A model generated the notes under the pieces. It was not told the DNA's origin. It made no database searches and saw nothing but the letters and a program-made list of their open reading frames with translations. A stretch of DNA of 46,059 nucleotides from an uncultured Granulicella sp. (lineage in GTDB: Bacteria; Acidobacteriota; Terriglobia; Terriglobales; Acidobacteriaceae). The stretch lies in NCBI GenBank assembly GCA_937871785.1, contig CALMON010000251.1, positions 27,170-73,228 of the forward strand, read 5' to 3'. Of this stretch, positions 17,163 to 26,301 are shown piece after piece; within the stretch, counting starts at the first letter, position 1; the number at the start of each line of letters is the position of its first letter. A program made the translations under genes and the position numbers.

Positions 17163-18677
17163 CTAGGTCGGACGGACTCGCGGGGACAAAGGAGCAGGCA
17201 ATCGTGGGTTTGGGAGAGTAGGTTCGGCAGCCGCTAGGGGAGAAACAGGCGCGATGGTGGATTTCGCGGAAAAGAGACGGCCGATCGGAGGAAGCACGTA
17301 CTTCGCCACGTAGGATACAAATACGACAGCGACCAAGGATTGTTGTGCCAAGCTAAGAACCCCGGGCAGGGCGTTTTCTGCGCTGACGCGCTCGATCAGC
17401 ACAATCATGACGAGACCGACAGGATTGAGACGAGTGTCGCCGATAATGCGGTCCAGTACATAAAAGACCAGGCTGTACAGGACCGGGCAGAGAAGAAGCA
17501 ACGCCATCGCGCCTCCCTGATGGTAGGCGTCGGCGGAAGGACTGAAGGAAAGGCCTGTAGCGAAGTCGTTATCGGCCAGAATGCCGATCTCGTGCCCGTA
17601 GGCGTTTCCAAAATACACGCGCGGCTTGTCGGGCCATAGAAAATGAGGCACAAAGTTGCCCAGGCCTGCGATCTCTGGCACATAGCCGAAAAAACCGGTC
17701 CGCCCGGTGACTTCGACCAGAGCATCGTCTGGAGCAAGCACATCCAAACGATCAAGCAACGGTACGCTTGTGTCGTAGTCGTGAAACTGCTCCGTTTGCA
17801 CGGTCATTGCTTTATAGGTAGCCCGCATTTCTGTGGGGTTTCTGATGAGATCACTCGAAACCTCCTGTACCGTGCGGCCGTCGTCGAGCGAGTCGCGCCC
17901 CACCTGCGCGTATGGAACAAGGTACGTGACCGTAAAAGCCAGGCCGGCAAAAAACATGATCCAGTTCATCCAGGAGAGCTTGTAGCGCATGTACGCGCAG
18001 CCCAGAGCCCAACAGAAGAAGGGACCCAGGAAAGCCTCTTTGGAAAACGTAAACAGACCTGCCGAAGCCCCATTCAGCATAAGCAGCAGCAAGGGCCAGG
18101 TAAGGCTGGACTTGCCGCGAGTTCTGTACACCGTGCCGACCACGCCCAGCAGGTAGGCCAATACGGGGAACCGGTTCAGCTGATTTAGCAGCGAACCGAA
18201 CGAGCCGTCGCCACCACCGGCGCTTCCCTGCAGAAACGCAAAAAAGATGGCGAACACAACCCCGCCGCGAAAGGCCACGCGCAGGTTCTCCGGGGGAAGC
18301 ATGTTCGAAATAAACCCCACGGCAGGCCTGTATTTGCGCGTGAAGACTGCTCCTGCCAGCATGGCGACCATGCCGCAGAGGTAAACCTCGACGGTCCGGA
18401 TAGGCACGCGAAGATTGCGTTGGGCGGGCTCAAGGAGGATGACCTTGGCCACCATGGGCATAACTAGGGTAAGGACGGCGTTGAAGCCGATGAACGCTCC
18501 GGATGGATAATAAAATCCTCCCGCGATATTGAACGCCGCGGTCGAGACCAGGATGAAGCAGAACACCAGCCCCGCCATCATAAAATTCGTGCCTTCCAGC
18601 ATCTGCGCGCCAAACAGGGCGGTCGCGAAGAGGAGCGCGTGGCTGTAGCGCACGCGTTCTGGGAAGGGAAAGCGCAT
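17163..18677 (-). CDS. Wzy-like polytopic membrane protein, probable glycan polymerase
   Basis: 504 residues with about eleven hydrophobic segments. Sequence conservation with O-antigen or exopolysaccharide polymerases is too weak to see by eye. The call rests on topology, a large periplasmic loop (about residues 255-390, with DRLDVLAPDDALVEVTGRTG and PHFLWPDKPRVYFGNAYGHE) and its position among acyltransferases and a permease. HFLWPDKP is a motif I recognise from O-antigen-polymerase-like hypothetical proteins. A Pro-rich cytosolic tail closes the protein. It begins nine bases after copy C of the acyltransferases ends. No strong ribosome-binding site precedes ATG 18677. Confidence 0.65.
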   Translation of the reverse strand: MRFPFPERVRYSHALLFATALFGAQMLEGTNFMMAGLVFCFILVSTAAFNIAGGFYYPSGAFIGFNAVLTLVMPMVAKVILLEPAQRNLRVPIRTVEVYLCGMVAMLAGAVFTRKYRPAVGFISNMLPPENLRVAFRGGVVFAIFFAFLQGSAGGGDGSFGSLLNQLNRFPVLAYLLGVVGTVYRTRGKSSLTWPLLLLMLNGASAGLFTFSKEAFLGPFFCWALGCAYMRYKLSWMNWIMFFAGLAFTVTYLVPYAQVGRDSLDDGRTVQEVSSDLIRNPTEMRATYKAMTVQTEQFHDYDTSVPLLDRLDVLAPDDALVEVTGRTGFFGYVPEIAGLGNFVPHFLWPDKPRVYFGNAYGHEIGILADNDFATGLSFSPSADAYHQGGAMALLLLCPVLYSLVFYVLDRIIGDTRLNPVGLVMIVLIERVSAENALPGVLSLAQQSLVAVVFVSYVAKYVLPPIGRLFSAKSTIAPVSPLAAAEPTLPNPRLPAPLSPRVRPT

Positions 18678-18686
18678 GAGGAGACC

Positions 18687-19862
18687 CTAGTTTAGCAAAG
18701 GTCCGGTCTCGGCCTGCGCCGGATAGAACCTCTTGAGCCGGAGAAACGGCCGCTCCAGCAGGTAAAACGACAGCGTGGAGACCAGAAGAGTGACGGCAAT
18801 GGCGATCAGCAGACGATCGGCTTCGTACGCGGTGCCCTGCCGGCTATGAGCCACGCCGGCCGCCGCCTGGTTGACGTTGTGCAGCAAAAAAAAGTGGTAC
18901 ACGTAGACACCGTAGCTGATGCGACCGAGAAACCGCAGCGGACGCAGCGAGAACACCCGCTGCAGCAAGCCCGGGGTGAGCGTCATCACCAGCAGGGCGG
19001 CAAAGGCTGTCGTCACGGCAGGCAGGCCCCACACCCACTGGATGGGCGCTTCGAGCTGAGGCGAGTGCGCCCGGCCGGACGTGAACGCAAACAGCGCAGC
19101 GGCGAGCGCTCCCACCCAAGGCGCGGCCCGCTGCACAGCCGGCCACACGGCGGAGCGCGCCGCGAACGCCAGCGCGGCGCCGGCGGCGAGCTCTCCGCCG
19201 CGCACCAGCAGAGTTTGCGCGTAGAGCTCCGGCGCGGCGGCGTAACGCCACAGGAGCAGCCGTGCCACAAACGACACCACCGCGAGCCCAAGAGCCAGCC
19301 GCAGACCGGAGCGGCGGCTTCGTACCTGGTAGAGCAGCGCCGGCCAGAGGAGGTAAAACTGCTCCTCCGTGGCGATCGACCACAAGTGAAAAATGGGCGC
19401 GGGGACTTTGCCGTGTACCTGAAAATAGGGGAAATTCTGGGTGAACGTGGCGAGAGTCAGGACCGTCGATACGCCGGAGCGGAGCGCGCCCTGATAAGCT
19501 GCCGCCGCCAGCACCAGAAACACCACAAAGTAGTACAGCGGGAAGATGCGCAACACGCGGCGCATGTAGAAGGTTCGCAGTGAATTGCCGTGGCGCGGAC
19601 TTTGGCAAAGAATGCCGGTAATCAGGAACCCGGACAGGATAAAGAACAGCGTCACCCCTGTCCAGCCAGCTTTGTTGGCCAGCCCGACGGCGCGCAGCAG
19701 CGGCTGGTGCGACTGCGCTCCCCCGCCGTAGTGGTAAAAAAAGACCAGCAGCACCGCGAAGCCGCGCAGGCCGTCCAGCGCTGGAAGGTGGGGCGTCTTC
19801 CCTGCTCCAGCCCGGTCTACAGGCGTGGGGGTCGTCGGCGGCACGGTTTCGGCTACGGTCAT
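18687..19862 (-). CDS. Acyltransferase family 3 (OafA-type), copy C
   Basis: 391 residues. LPALDGLRGFAVLLVFFYHYGGG is the entry motif with its His. GVTLFFILSGFLITGILCQSPR and LWSIATEEQFYLLWPALLY follow, then about eight spans and the cytosolic end LLERPFLRLKRFYP. It is the first gene of the glycan operon and diverges from the plus-strand gene at 20055. The open frame reaches 20288, but everything above the ATG at 19862 overlaps the divergent promoter region. An in-frame GTG at 19880 is a second option. Neither start has a clear ribosome-binding site. Confidence 0.92.
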   Translation of the reverse strand: MTVAETVPPTTPTPVDRAGAGKTPHLPALDGLRGFAVLLVFFYHYGGGAQSHQPLLRAVGLANKAGWTGVTLFFILSGFLITGILCQSPRHGNSLRTFYMRRVLRIFPLYYFVVFLVLAAAAYQGALRSGVSTVLTLATFTQNFPYFQVHGKVPAPIFHLWSIATEEQFYLLWPALLYQVRSRRSGLRLALGLAVVSFVARLLLWRYAAAPELYAQTLLVRGGELAAGAALAFAARSAVWPAVQRAAPWVGALAAALFAFTSGRAHSPQLEAPIQWVWGLPAVTTAFAALLVMTLTPGLLQRVFSLRPLRFLGRISYGVYVYHFFLLHNVNQAAAGVAHSRQGTAYEADRLLIAIAVTLLVSTLSFYLLERPFLRLKRFYPAQAETGPLLN

Positions 19863-19985
19863 CGTTTGCTCGATGGGCACGGCCGCATCACTCTGCACCT
19901 TCTCGCGAGCGGCGTGGCTCCGGCGAAAGGCTCCAGACAAGTCTCGATAGACTACCACCCGGGAGGGGGCCGGCCGGCGCCGCGT

Positions 19986-19991
19986 TATACT
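19986..19991 (+). promoter_or_regulatory. Candidate -10 element for the divergent membrane-protein gene
   Basis: TATACT lies ten bases before the ATG of an 18-codon open frame (20002-20058). A transcript from it would begin almost at that ATG. No -35 was identified. Confidence 0.35.
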
Positions 19992-20001
19992 GACGCCACA
20001 G

Positions 20002-20058
20002 ATGCCACCCTTTCCCCAGCCCGCGGACGACGCAGCTCGCACGGAAGTGCCCGCTTGA
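20002..20058 (+). CDS. Possible 18-residue leader peptide overlapping next start
   Basis: ATG at 20002 opens a frame of 18 codons, rich in Pro and Ala, whose TGA (20056-20058) overlaps the TTG start of the next gene as TTGA. It is too short to judge by homology. Its position just after a -10 element suggests translational coupling or a leader role, but it may be chance. Confidence 0.3.
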   Translation: MPPFPQPADDAARTEVPA

Positions 20059-21620
20059 CAACGGAGCAGCGCCAGAGCCTGCTCCCGGGCCGCGAAGGCG
20101 CCCTCGCCCTGGTGGTGACGGCCGTGGTTCTGCTGCTGCGCATCGGTTTCGGCTCGCAGGTGCAATTTTGCGGCACTCCAGACTCCTGCGCGTATTTTGG
20201 GCTGGCGCAATCCCTGGGCCGAGGAGAAGGGTTTCGCGCGCCGTTCCTGTTCGATCTGCAACAAAGCACGCTCTCTCTGCCCACCCATGCGATCGAGTAT
20301 TGGCGTCCCGGCACCAGCTTCTTTCTACTGCTGGCAAAGCCCTTCAGCGGCGTAACGCTGCATGGCAGCATTGCGATGACCGCGTTGAGCAGTGTCGCGT
20401 TCGCGGCGGCCGCCTGGTTTCTGGCGCTCAAAACTACCGGGAGCAGGCGCATCGCGCTGGGCGCGTATCTTGTCTGCCTGGTGCTTCCGCCGCTTTGGAT
20501 CAACGCGTTATCGCCGGACTCCGGCCTGTTCTACGGCATGGCCGTCGGCTGGTTTCTTGCCTTGATGACGGTGCGGCGCAGCAGCCTTTGGCAGGATGGA
20601 CTCGCTCTCGCTTGCGTCGCGATTACCTACTCCATTCGCAATGACGGGGTCTTGCTGTTGTTGCCTTTGGCCGCCGTTCTGTGGCAGCGGCGGCGACTGG
20701 GAGAACGCGGCGCCACTGCCGGCTACGCCGCCGCAATGCTTGTAGGATTTTGCCTGGCCCTGGCGCCCATCCATCTGCTGAATTGGCGCGTTTTGGGCAC
20801 GGCCTTCCCATCCGGCACCAGCCGCGCCTTGTTTCTGGATGGGTTTGAAGGCTTCAGCCTGTACCGTCAGCCGGTCAATCTGCACACCCTGCTGGCGACC
20901 GGGGCCGTCCATTTGCTCAAGGTCAGGGTCAATGTTTTTGCGCTGGTCGTGTACCGCAATCTGGCGCTGGGTATCGGTTTCGCGGTCATCTTTCTGCCGA
21001 TGCTGCTGGCCCGCCATGCCGACCCAAACGACAGCGAAACCAGCTCCCCGGAATACACCGGACCCGGCGTGTTCCTGCTGGGCGTGTTGTTGATGTACAC
21101 CCTGCTGATGCCGGTGATCGGCGAATTTTCCGCCCTGCGTGCGTTTCTCGGCGTGCTGCCGCTGGCCAGCGTAATGGTCGCGGTCGCGATCGTGCGGCTG
21201 ACGCGGGATCGCCGCCTGGCACAGGCGCTGTGCGCGGCGGTGATTGCGGCGTACCTGATCGACGGCGTGATGACGGACCGGCGAGTCGTCGACGGTGGAA
21301 AGTCGCTTGCCGAGGACGTACACACCCTTAGTCGCGAGCTGGCCGCAGCGGGCGCGCAGCCGGCAACGGCCGTGCTGATGGCCGCCAATCCCGTGCAGCT
21401 TTCCGTGACGACCGGCTACACGACCGTAACCCTGCCGAGCAACGGGGTTACCGCGATTGCCGAACTCGCCAAAGAGGTCGGCGTGACGCATGTGCTGGTC
21501 AACGCGAGCTACTCGGCTGCCGAGATCGTGCAGCTCCGAACGCTGCTCCGACCGGTCAAGGAAACAGAGCTTTCGGCGTCCCACGTGCTGTTGATGGAGC
21601 TTCCGCGCCGCGCACCGTAA
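20055..21620 (+). CDS. Polytopic membrane protein, probable GT-C glycosyltransferase
   Basis: 521 residues with about eleven spans followed by a periplasmic C-terminal region of about 110 residues. The first external loop, GTPDSCAYFGLAQSLGRGEG then IEYWRPGTSFFLLLAKPF, is laid out like GT-C enzymes, with an acidic residue, the phrase A-x-S-L-G-x-G-x-G-F and a loop ahead of the second span. This supports a lipid-linked-sugar glycosyltransferase, though no family can be named. The TTG at 20055 is chosen because GGAAG lies seven bases upstream and it overlaps the stop of a mini-ORF. The longer open frame to 19590 overlaps copy C on the other strand and was rejected. Confidence 0.68.
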   Translation: MTTEQRQSLLPGREGALALVVTAVVLLLRIGFGSQVQFCGTPDSCAYFGLAQSLGRGEGFRAPFLFDLQQSTLSLPTHAIEYWRPGTSFFLLLAKPFSGVTLHGSIAMTALSSVAFAAAAWFLALKTTGSRRIALGAYLVCLVLPPLWINALSPDSGLFYGMAVGWFLALMTVRRSSLWQDGLALACVAITYSIRNDGVLLLLPLAAVLWQRRRLGERGATAGYAAAMLVGFCLALAPIHLLNWRVLGTAFPSGTSRALFLDGFEGFSLYRQPVNLHTLLATGAVHLLKVRVNVFALVVYRNLALGIGFAVIFLPMLLARHADPNDSETSSPEYTGPGVFLLGVLLMYTLLMPVIGEFSALRAFLGVLPLASVMVAVAIVRLTRDRRLAQALCAAVIAAYLIDGVMTDRRVVDGGKSLAEDVHTLSRELAAAGAQPATAVLMAANPVQLSVTTGYTTVTLPSNGVTAIAELAKEVGVTHVLVNASYSAAEIVQLRTLLRPVKETELSASHVLLMELPRRAP

Positions 21621-21861
21621 GGGTTCGGCCGCGGTCTTCCCCCGTCCAGATCGACGAACGAATGCGAAGCGCTGATGACCAATGAGGCACGTTCTCCGCC
21701 TCCTGTCGCAAGACAGGGGCCTGCCGTGGCATTCTGATTGCGCTACCGTCTTTCTTCGAGCTGCGAAACGGGTGCAGGGACCGTGACGGGCTGCCTGCCG
21801 CGGAGCGCAGCGACCGTCCGCGTTTGACGGTGCGACAAAGCACGGGCACGGAGATCGGAAC
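21621..21861. other. Intergenic region with one hairpin
   Basis: The only structure I see is CCTGTC-GCAA-GACAGG (21702-21717), a 6-bp stem with a GNRA tetraloop about 85 bases after the membrane-protein gene. There is no T-run. A TTGACG at about 21823 has no matching -10. Confidence 0.4.
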
Positions 21862-22341
21862 GTGTCGTTCGGAAGCGAGTTACGCGCAGAACGGGAACGG
21901 CGCGGCGTCGAGCTCGGCGCCATCGCCGCGGCGACCAAGGTGTCGGAGCGGCACCTGCGCTCGCTTGAAAACGACGCGCATACGGAGCTTCCCGGAGGCG
22001 TTTTCAACAAGGGTTTTGTGCGCAGCTATTGCCGGCACCTCCAACTTGACGAGGAAGCCTGGGCACGGCGCTACGCCGAAACATTCGAAGAAAGCGCCCC
22101 CGAAGCCGACTGGGCGGCGTTTGCCGAAAACGTAAAGCGCAATCGCGCGCCCGGCCCGCCGACCGGCTTGCGCTGGTGGGGCGTCGTGTTGATGGTGCTC
22201 GCGTTGGCAGGACTAGCGTTTGCGGTCTGGCGCTTTGGGGTGGAATCGCGGCTCCGCCCTGACCGGGTACAGTCCCCGCCGGCGACACCGCATCCGCCGC
22301 AGACGCCTTCACAAAGCGCGCGCCGACTCGCAGCCCGATAA
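21862..22341 (+). CDS. Short RodZ-like protein: HTH domain plus one membrane span
   Basis: 159 residues. The N-terminal 70 residues form a Cro/RodZ-type helix-turn-helix (FGSELRAERERRGVELGAIA, then KVSERHLRSLENDAHTELPGG and FVRSYCRHLQLDE). A single span, WWGVVLMVLALAGLAFAVW, lies near residues 104-122, followed by a Pro-rich tail. RodZ links MreB filaments to the cell wall and normally carries a periplasmic beta domain. Here that domain is missing, so this is a shortened variant and its job is uncertain. The GTG at 21862 has GGAG eight bases upstream. It stands alone before the receptor gene. Confidence 0.78.
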   Translation: MSFGSELRAERERRGVELGAIAAATKVSERHLRSLENDAHTELPGGVFNKGFVRSYCRHLQLDEEAWARRYAETFEESAPEADWAAFAENVKRNRAPGPPTGLRWWGVVLMVLALAGLAFAVWRFGVESRLRPDRVQSPPATPHPPQTPSQSARRLAAR

Positions 22342-22409
22342 GCAAAAGTTTCGGGCACAACCGACGAATCTACAGGTCCCGTGGACTGCCAAAGCGCGCC
22401 ATTTTGGAG

Positions 22410-22428
22410 CATAATGGAAATTCCATTA
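22410..22428 (+). promoter_or_regulatory. Palindromic operator-like site over a -10 element
   Basis: TAATGGAA-A-TTCCATTA is a perfect 8+1+8 inverted repeat at 22412-22428. It overlaps the -10-like hexamer CATAAT (22410-22415), 158 bases before the receptor start. A repressor bound here would block that promoter. No matching -35 was found. Confidence 0.45.
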
Positions 22429-22585
22429 AAACCTGTTCAATTTTCACTACTTCGTAAACCTGTCCTCGACAACCAGGTGTAATCGAAAGTTCTCTCAGCA
22501 CCTTGCCAGATCCGGCCCACCGGACCCGAAACCTCCCGCAAACTGCGGCAGACCCGATCAGAACACTTTGGAGGCACGACCCACG

Positions 22586-25500
22586 ATGATACGAAGCACG
22601 CATTGGATGAAAGGAGCCCTGTGCGCGGCATTGCTGACAACAGCGATAGTCGCCGCAGAGGCGCAGGAAGTCACAGGCAGCATCAGCGGAACAGTTACCG
22701 ATAACAGCGGTGCCGTCGTAAAAGGTGCCATGATCAGCCTGATCAACACAGACCGCAACGAGGTTGTGCGCACCCTGACGACGAACGGAAGCGGTTTCTA
22801 CACAGCGACGTCGCTTCCCCTCGGTGTGTACACCGTGAAGGTCACGGATGCGGGATTCAAAGTAGACACCCTCACCGGGCTGGTGCTGCACGTCGACGAC
22901 AAGCTGACCGTTAACCGCCAGCTTATCGTAGGCAGCACCGATCAGTCCGTGACGGTGGTTGCCGATGCGCTCCACGTCAACTTGGAAGATGCTGCCGTGA
23001 CAGGGCTGATCAACGGAACGCAGACCCGGGAACTGGTACTAAGCACTCGCAACTACGAGCAGTTGCTGAGTCTGCAGCCAGGCGTCGCGTACACCGGGGC
23101 GACCGATCAGATTTACCTGGGACCCACCAACCCACTTGGCGGCGCAAACACAGTCGCATTTTCCGTAGGTGGTCAAAGGACCAGTGCGAACAACTGGACC
23201 ATCGACGGTGCGGACAACGTGGACCGCGGTTCGAATCTGACCCTGCTTTCCTTCCCCAGCGTGGACGCGATCGCAGAATTCAAAACATTACGCGACACCT
23301 ACTCCGCAGAGTATGGCCGTTCTGCCGCAGGTCAGGTAAACGTGTCGACTCGCTCTGGAACAAACCAGGTTCACGGAAGCGCGTATGAGTTTTTTCGCAA
23401 CGACGTACTGCAAGCGAATAACTACTTCAACAACCTGAACGGAGTAAAACGACCTCCGCTGCGCTATAACGATTTTGGTTACACGGTAGGTGGTCCAGTT
23501 TTCGTTCCCAAGGTGTACAACGGCCACAACAAAACTTTCTTTTTTTATTCGCAAGAATTGCGACGAGTCATCACTTATTCCCCGGTGACGCTGTACGTTC
23601 CTACGGCTGCGGAACGTGCCGGGACCTTCCCGGTCGCCGTTTGCGCCAACATCGTCGTAGCTGCAAACGGAACGCAGTCCTGCGGAACAGCCGCGGGCAC
23701 AACCCAGATCAACACTTTCTCACCTCTCGCAGCCGGGTACATAAAAGATATCTTTGCCAATGTTCCTTTGCCGAATCCTGCGCCAGGGGCAGATCTCCAT
23801 CAATTAGTGCAGAATGGCCGCAACGTCTACAACGATAATCAGGAGTTCGTGCGCATCGATCAAGCATTCGGACAGAAACTGAATGTCTTTTACCGCTTCC
23901 TGCATGACAGCATTCCGACTGTAGAACCCTTTGGCTATGCGGGAGGAACCAGTTTCCTCGGAGCGCAAACTACCCAGACCCGGTCTCCCGGTACTCAGCA
24001 ATTGGGTCACGTCACCTACGTCGTAGGTCCGAAGCTACTCATCGACGGCGGGTATGCCTATTCATTTGGATCAATTCAAAGCACGCCCGTGGGCACAGCC
24101 ACGCTGGCCAACTCTCCCGACATCAAAGCTAACCTCCCATTCACGAACACTCTCGGCATCGTCCCCAATATAGCGTTTAGTGGTTTTTCGGGGCAAACCG
24201 GTATCAGTCAATCGGGCATCTACAATGATTTCAGCCGGAACCATGATGTGTTCGGCAATGTGACGAAAATTTTCGGCAATCACACCTTCATCGTCGGTGC
24301 CACCTACGACCGCTACCAGAAAACGGAAAACGCCACAGGCGGCAATGCAGGAAATTTTACGTTCACGGCATCGAACGCCCAGCTTCCCGTAGCAACCGTA
24401 AAGAATTCGGATTCCCTCTTCGACCAGGCGTTCGCCAATTTTCTGGTCGGCAATGCCACTGGTGGATTCTCTCAAACTCCGATTGCGGCAACACCAAACC
24501 TTCATGCGAATACTATCGAAGCGTATGTACAGGACAACTGGAAAGTTACTCCGCGACTTACATTGAACCTGGGAGTTCGCTACTCGTATTTCGCGCAGCC
24601 GACCGATTCGAGCAATCTTCTGAATAACTTCCTGCCCAGCGCCTACAATGCAGCACTCGCTCCAACTATCGACTCCACGGGCAGCATCTGCACTGTGAAG
24701 GTGTGCGCGAACGTAAATGGGTTGAACAGCGGAACGGCAAATCCGAATTTCGACCCTCTCAACGGTCTGGTATACGTCAACACAGCTTTAGGACATAACT
24801 CACCTTATGGAAACAAGGTAGGTCAAGCGGACACAAAGAACTTTGGACCTCGCGCCGGTTTAGCGTTCGATGTATTCGGCGACGGCAAGACATCATTCCG
24901 TATGGGCTATGGTCTAGCGTTCGATGCGACTCTCTTTGGCGACTATGAAATCAATACCTTCAATAATCCTCCGGTAACACCTTCCAGTTACACCTATACT
25001 TCTTTTGACAATCCAACTGCCGGTACTGCTGCTATTCCTGCGCTTCCGACTCTTTATTCCGAGTCTGAGCACTTCCACACGCCTTATTCTCAGCAGTATT
25101 CGGCGAACGTGCAGCAGCAGCTTTCTCCAAGCCTCACGATGGAAGTAGGTTACGTCGGCAGCCACGACACCCACCTGATCGGGTATATCGACATCAACTC
25201 GCTACCGGTTGGAGCGGCGAAAGCGGCGGGCATTCTTCCCGCCGGCGGAATCACGTCAGCCACCCAGACAAAGATTCTGAACCAGATTCGCCAGTTCAAG
25301 GGCTATGGCGGCATGTATGGGGACGACACGATCTTCAGCTCGAACTACAACTCCCTGCAGATAGCCGTCAAGAAGCGCTTCAAGGGCAAGAGTCTGATCG
25401 ATGGCAACTACACCTGGCAGCGCTTTTTGACGAACAGCCCCGCCGACCGCTCCGGCGCTCCACAGGATCGCTTCAACATCGGCCAGGAATACGGCCGCAG

Positions 25501-26083
25501 TGTTCTTGATCGCACCGACTACGCGTCGATCGATTTCGTCTACGAGCTCCCCTTCCTCAAGGAACAAAAGGGGCTTGTGGGTCGGCTCGTCGGCGGATGG
25601 GAAGTGTCCGCCATCGTCGCGCTCGATTCCGGAACGCCGGTGACTGTTGCCGCGAGTGCGGGCGGAACGATCAATGGCGCCACCTTCGCCGATGTCGGAG
25701 GCTTAGGTATACAGGGTTCCAGCCCGGCAGGTTTTCGTCCCGACCAGCTCTTCGACCCTCGCACGAACGCCCCAAAGACTCGCCAGCAATGGTTCAACAC
25801 AGCTGCCTTCGCATCGCCAAACGCCGCCGTAGGGCTACCTGGCAATGCTAAGCGCGGAACGATCATTGGACCGGGCTTCAATCGAGAAGACTTGGGCATT
25901 TTCCGTAACTTCCGCATCTTCCGCGAGTCGAGCTTTCAGCTTCGCGGAGAAGCGTTCAACGTCCTGAATCACACAAACTTCAGCAACCCTGCGGTGACGG
26001 CGACAACTGCGTCTACCTTTGGAACCATCACCAGTTCGCGCGAAGCGCGCATTCTGCAGATCGGGGGCAAGATTACCTTCTAA
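22586..26083 (+). CDS. TonB-dependent receptor, Oar-like, with carboxypeptidase-regulatory domain
   Basis: 1165-residue outer-membrane receptor of the large acidobacterial Oar-like class, importing an unknown ligand (often glycan or peptide related). A signal peptide ends near AAEAQE. Residues about 33-125 form the CarboxypepD-regulatory domain ([19 protein letters not shown], then [17 protein letters not shown]). The plug follows with [17 protein letters not shown] and [15 protein letters not shown]. The rest is beta barrel rich in Asn, Thr and Tyr and ends in the outer-membrane signature GGKITF with terminal Phe. ATG 22586 follows GGAGG by 11 bases. The TTG at 22568 lies ahead of the ribosome-binding site and was rejected. 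Base composition is less GC-rich than neighbours. No partner SusD-like gene is present. Confidence 0.95.
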   Translation: MIRSTHWMKGALCAALLTTAIVAAEAQEVTGSISGTVTDNSGAVVKGAMISLINTDRNEVVRTLTTNGSGFYTATSLPLGVYTVKVTDAGFKVDTLTGLVLHVDDKLTVNRQLIVGSTDQSVTVVADALHVNLEDAAVTGLINGTQTRELVLSTRNYEQLLSLQPGVAYTGATDQIYLGPTNPLGGANTVAFSVGGQRTSANNWTIDGADNVDRGSNLTLLSFPSVDAIAEFKTLRDTYSAEYGRSAAGQVNVSTRSGTNQVHGSAYEFFRNDVLQANNYFNNLNGVKRPPLRYNDFGYTVGGPVFVPKVYNGHNKTFFFYSQELRRVITYSPVTLYVPTAAERAGTFPVAVCANIVVAANGTQSCGTAAGTTQINTFSPLAAGYIKDIFANVPLPNPAPGADLHQLVQNGRNVYNDNQEFVRIDQAFGQKLNVFYRFLHDSIPTVEPFGYAGGTSFLGAQTTQTRSPGTQQLGHVTYVVGPKLLIDGGYAYSFGSIQSTPVGTATLANSPDIKANLPFTNTLGIVPNIAFSGFSGQTGISQSGIYNDFSRNHDVFGNVTKIFGNHTFIVGATYDRYQKTENATGGNAGNFTFTASNAQLPVATVKNSDSLFDQAFANFLVGNATGGFSQTPIAATPNLHANTIEAYVQDNWKVTPRLTLNLGVRYSYFAQPTDSSNLLNNFLPSAYNAALAPTIDSTGSICTVKVCANVNGLNSGTANPNFDPLNGLVYVNTALGHNSPYGNKVGQADTKNFGPRAGLAFDVFGDGKTSFRMGYGLAFDATLFGDYEINTFNNPPVTPSSYTYTSFDNPTAGTAAIPALPTLYSESEHFHTPYSQQYSANVQQQLSPSLTMEVGYVGSHDTHLIGYIDINSLPVGAAKAAGILPAGGITSATQTKILNQIRQFKGYGGMYGDDTIFSSNYNSLQIAVKKRFKGKSLIDGNYTWQRFLTNSPADRSGAPQDRFNIGQEYGRSVLDRTDYASIDFVYELPFLKEQKGLVGRLVGGWEVSAIVALDSGTPVTVAASAGGTINGATFADVGGLGIQGSSPAGFRPDQLFDPRTNAPKTRQQWFNTAAFASPNAAVGLPGNAKRGTIIGPGFNREDLGIFRNFRIFRESSFQLRGEAFNVLNHTNFSNPAVTATTASTFGTITSSREARILQIGGKITF

Positions 26084-26102
26084 CCCTCACCTCGTTAACA
26101 AA

Positions 26103-26128
26103 ACGGCGTCCGCTTCGGCGGGCGCCGT
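26103..26128 (+). terminator. Hairpin terminator after the receptor gene
   Basis: ACGGCGTCCGC-TTCG-GCGGGCGCCGT, an 11-bp stem with one wobble and a UUCG loop, 19 bases past the stop. The following tract (CTTGTCTG) is a weak T-run, and the minus strand has TTTTG. Confidence 0.75.
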
Positions 26129-26301
26129 CTTGTCTGCGTGCTGAATGCTCGGGTGCCGCGTGCCGAAGAGGCGTGGTTGCAGGTAGAATAGGATGTCCGG
26201 CAACGACGGCCGTTGCGCTCCCGCGCTTTTTTCGCGGTCGCCGCGCCAGCCTCGCTATCTCAGTACCGGCGCCACTTGTTTCCCCTGGAGGCACACCCGC
26301 T
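26129..26301 (+). other. metK upstream region
   Basis: About 170 bases. A -10-like TAGAAT sits at 26184-26189. I looked for an S-adenosylmethionine riboswitch pattern and could not recognise one. Confidence 0.3.

Noticed and set aside
20508-22010. Minus-strand open frame of 500 codons
   Set aside because: Overlaps two plus-strand genes. His/Arg/Gln-rich translation typical of antisense shadow.
26129-26301. Possible S-adenosylmethionine riboswitch before metK
   Set aside because: No known SAM-sensing fold could be recognised in the sequence. A covariance-model search would be needed to be certain.
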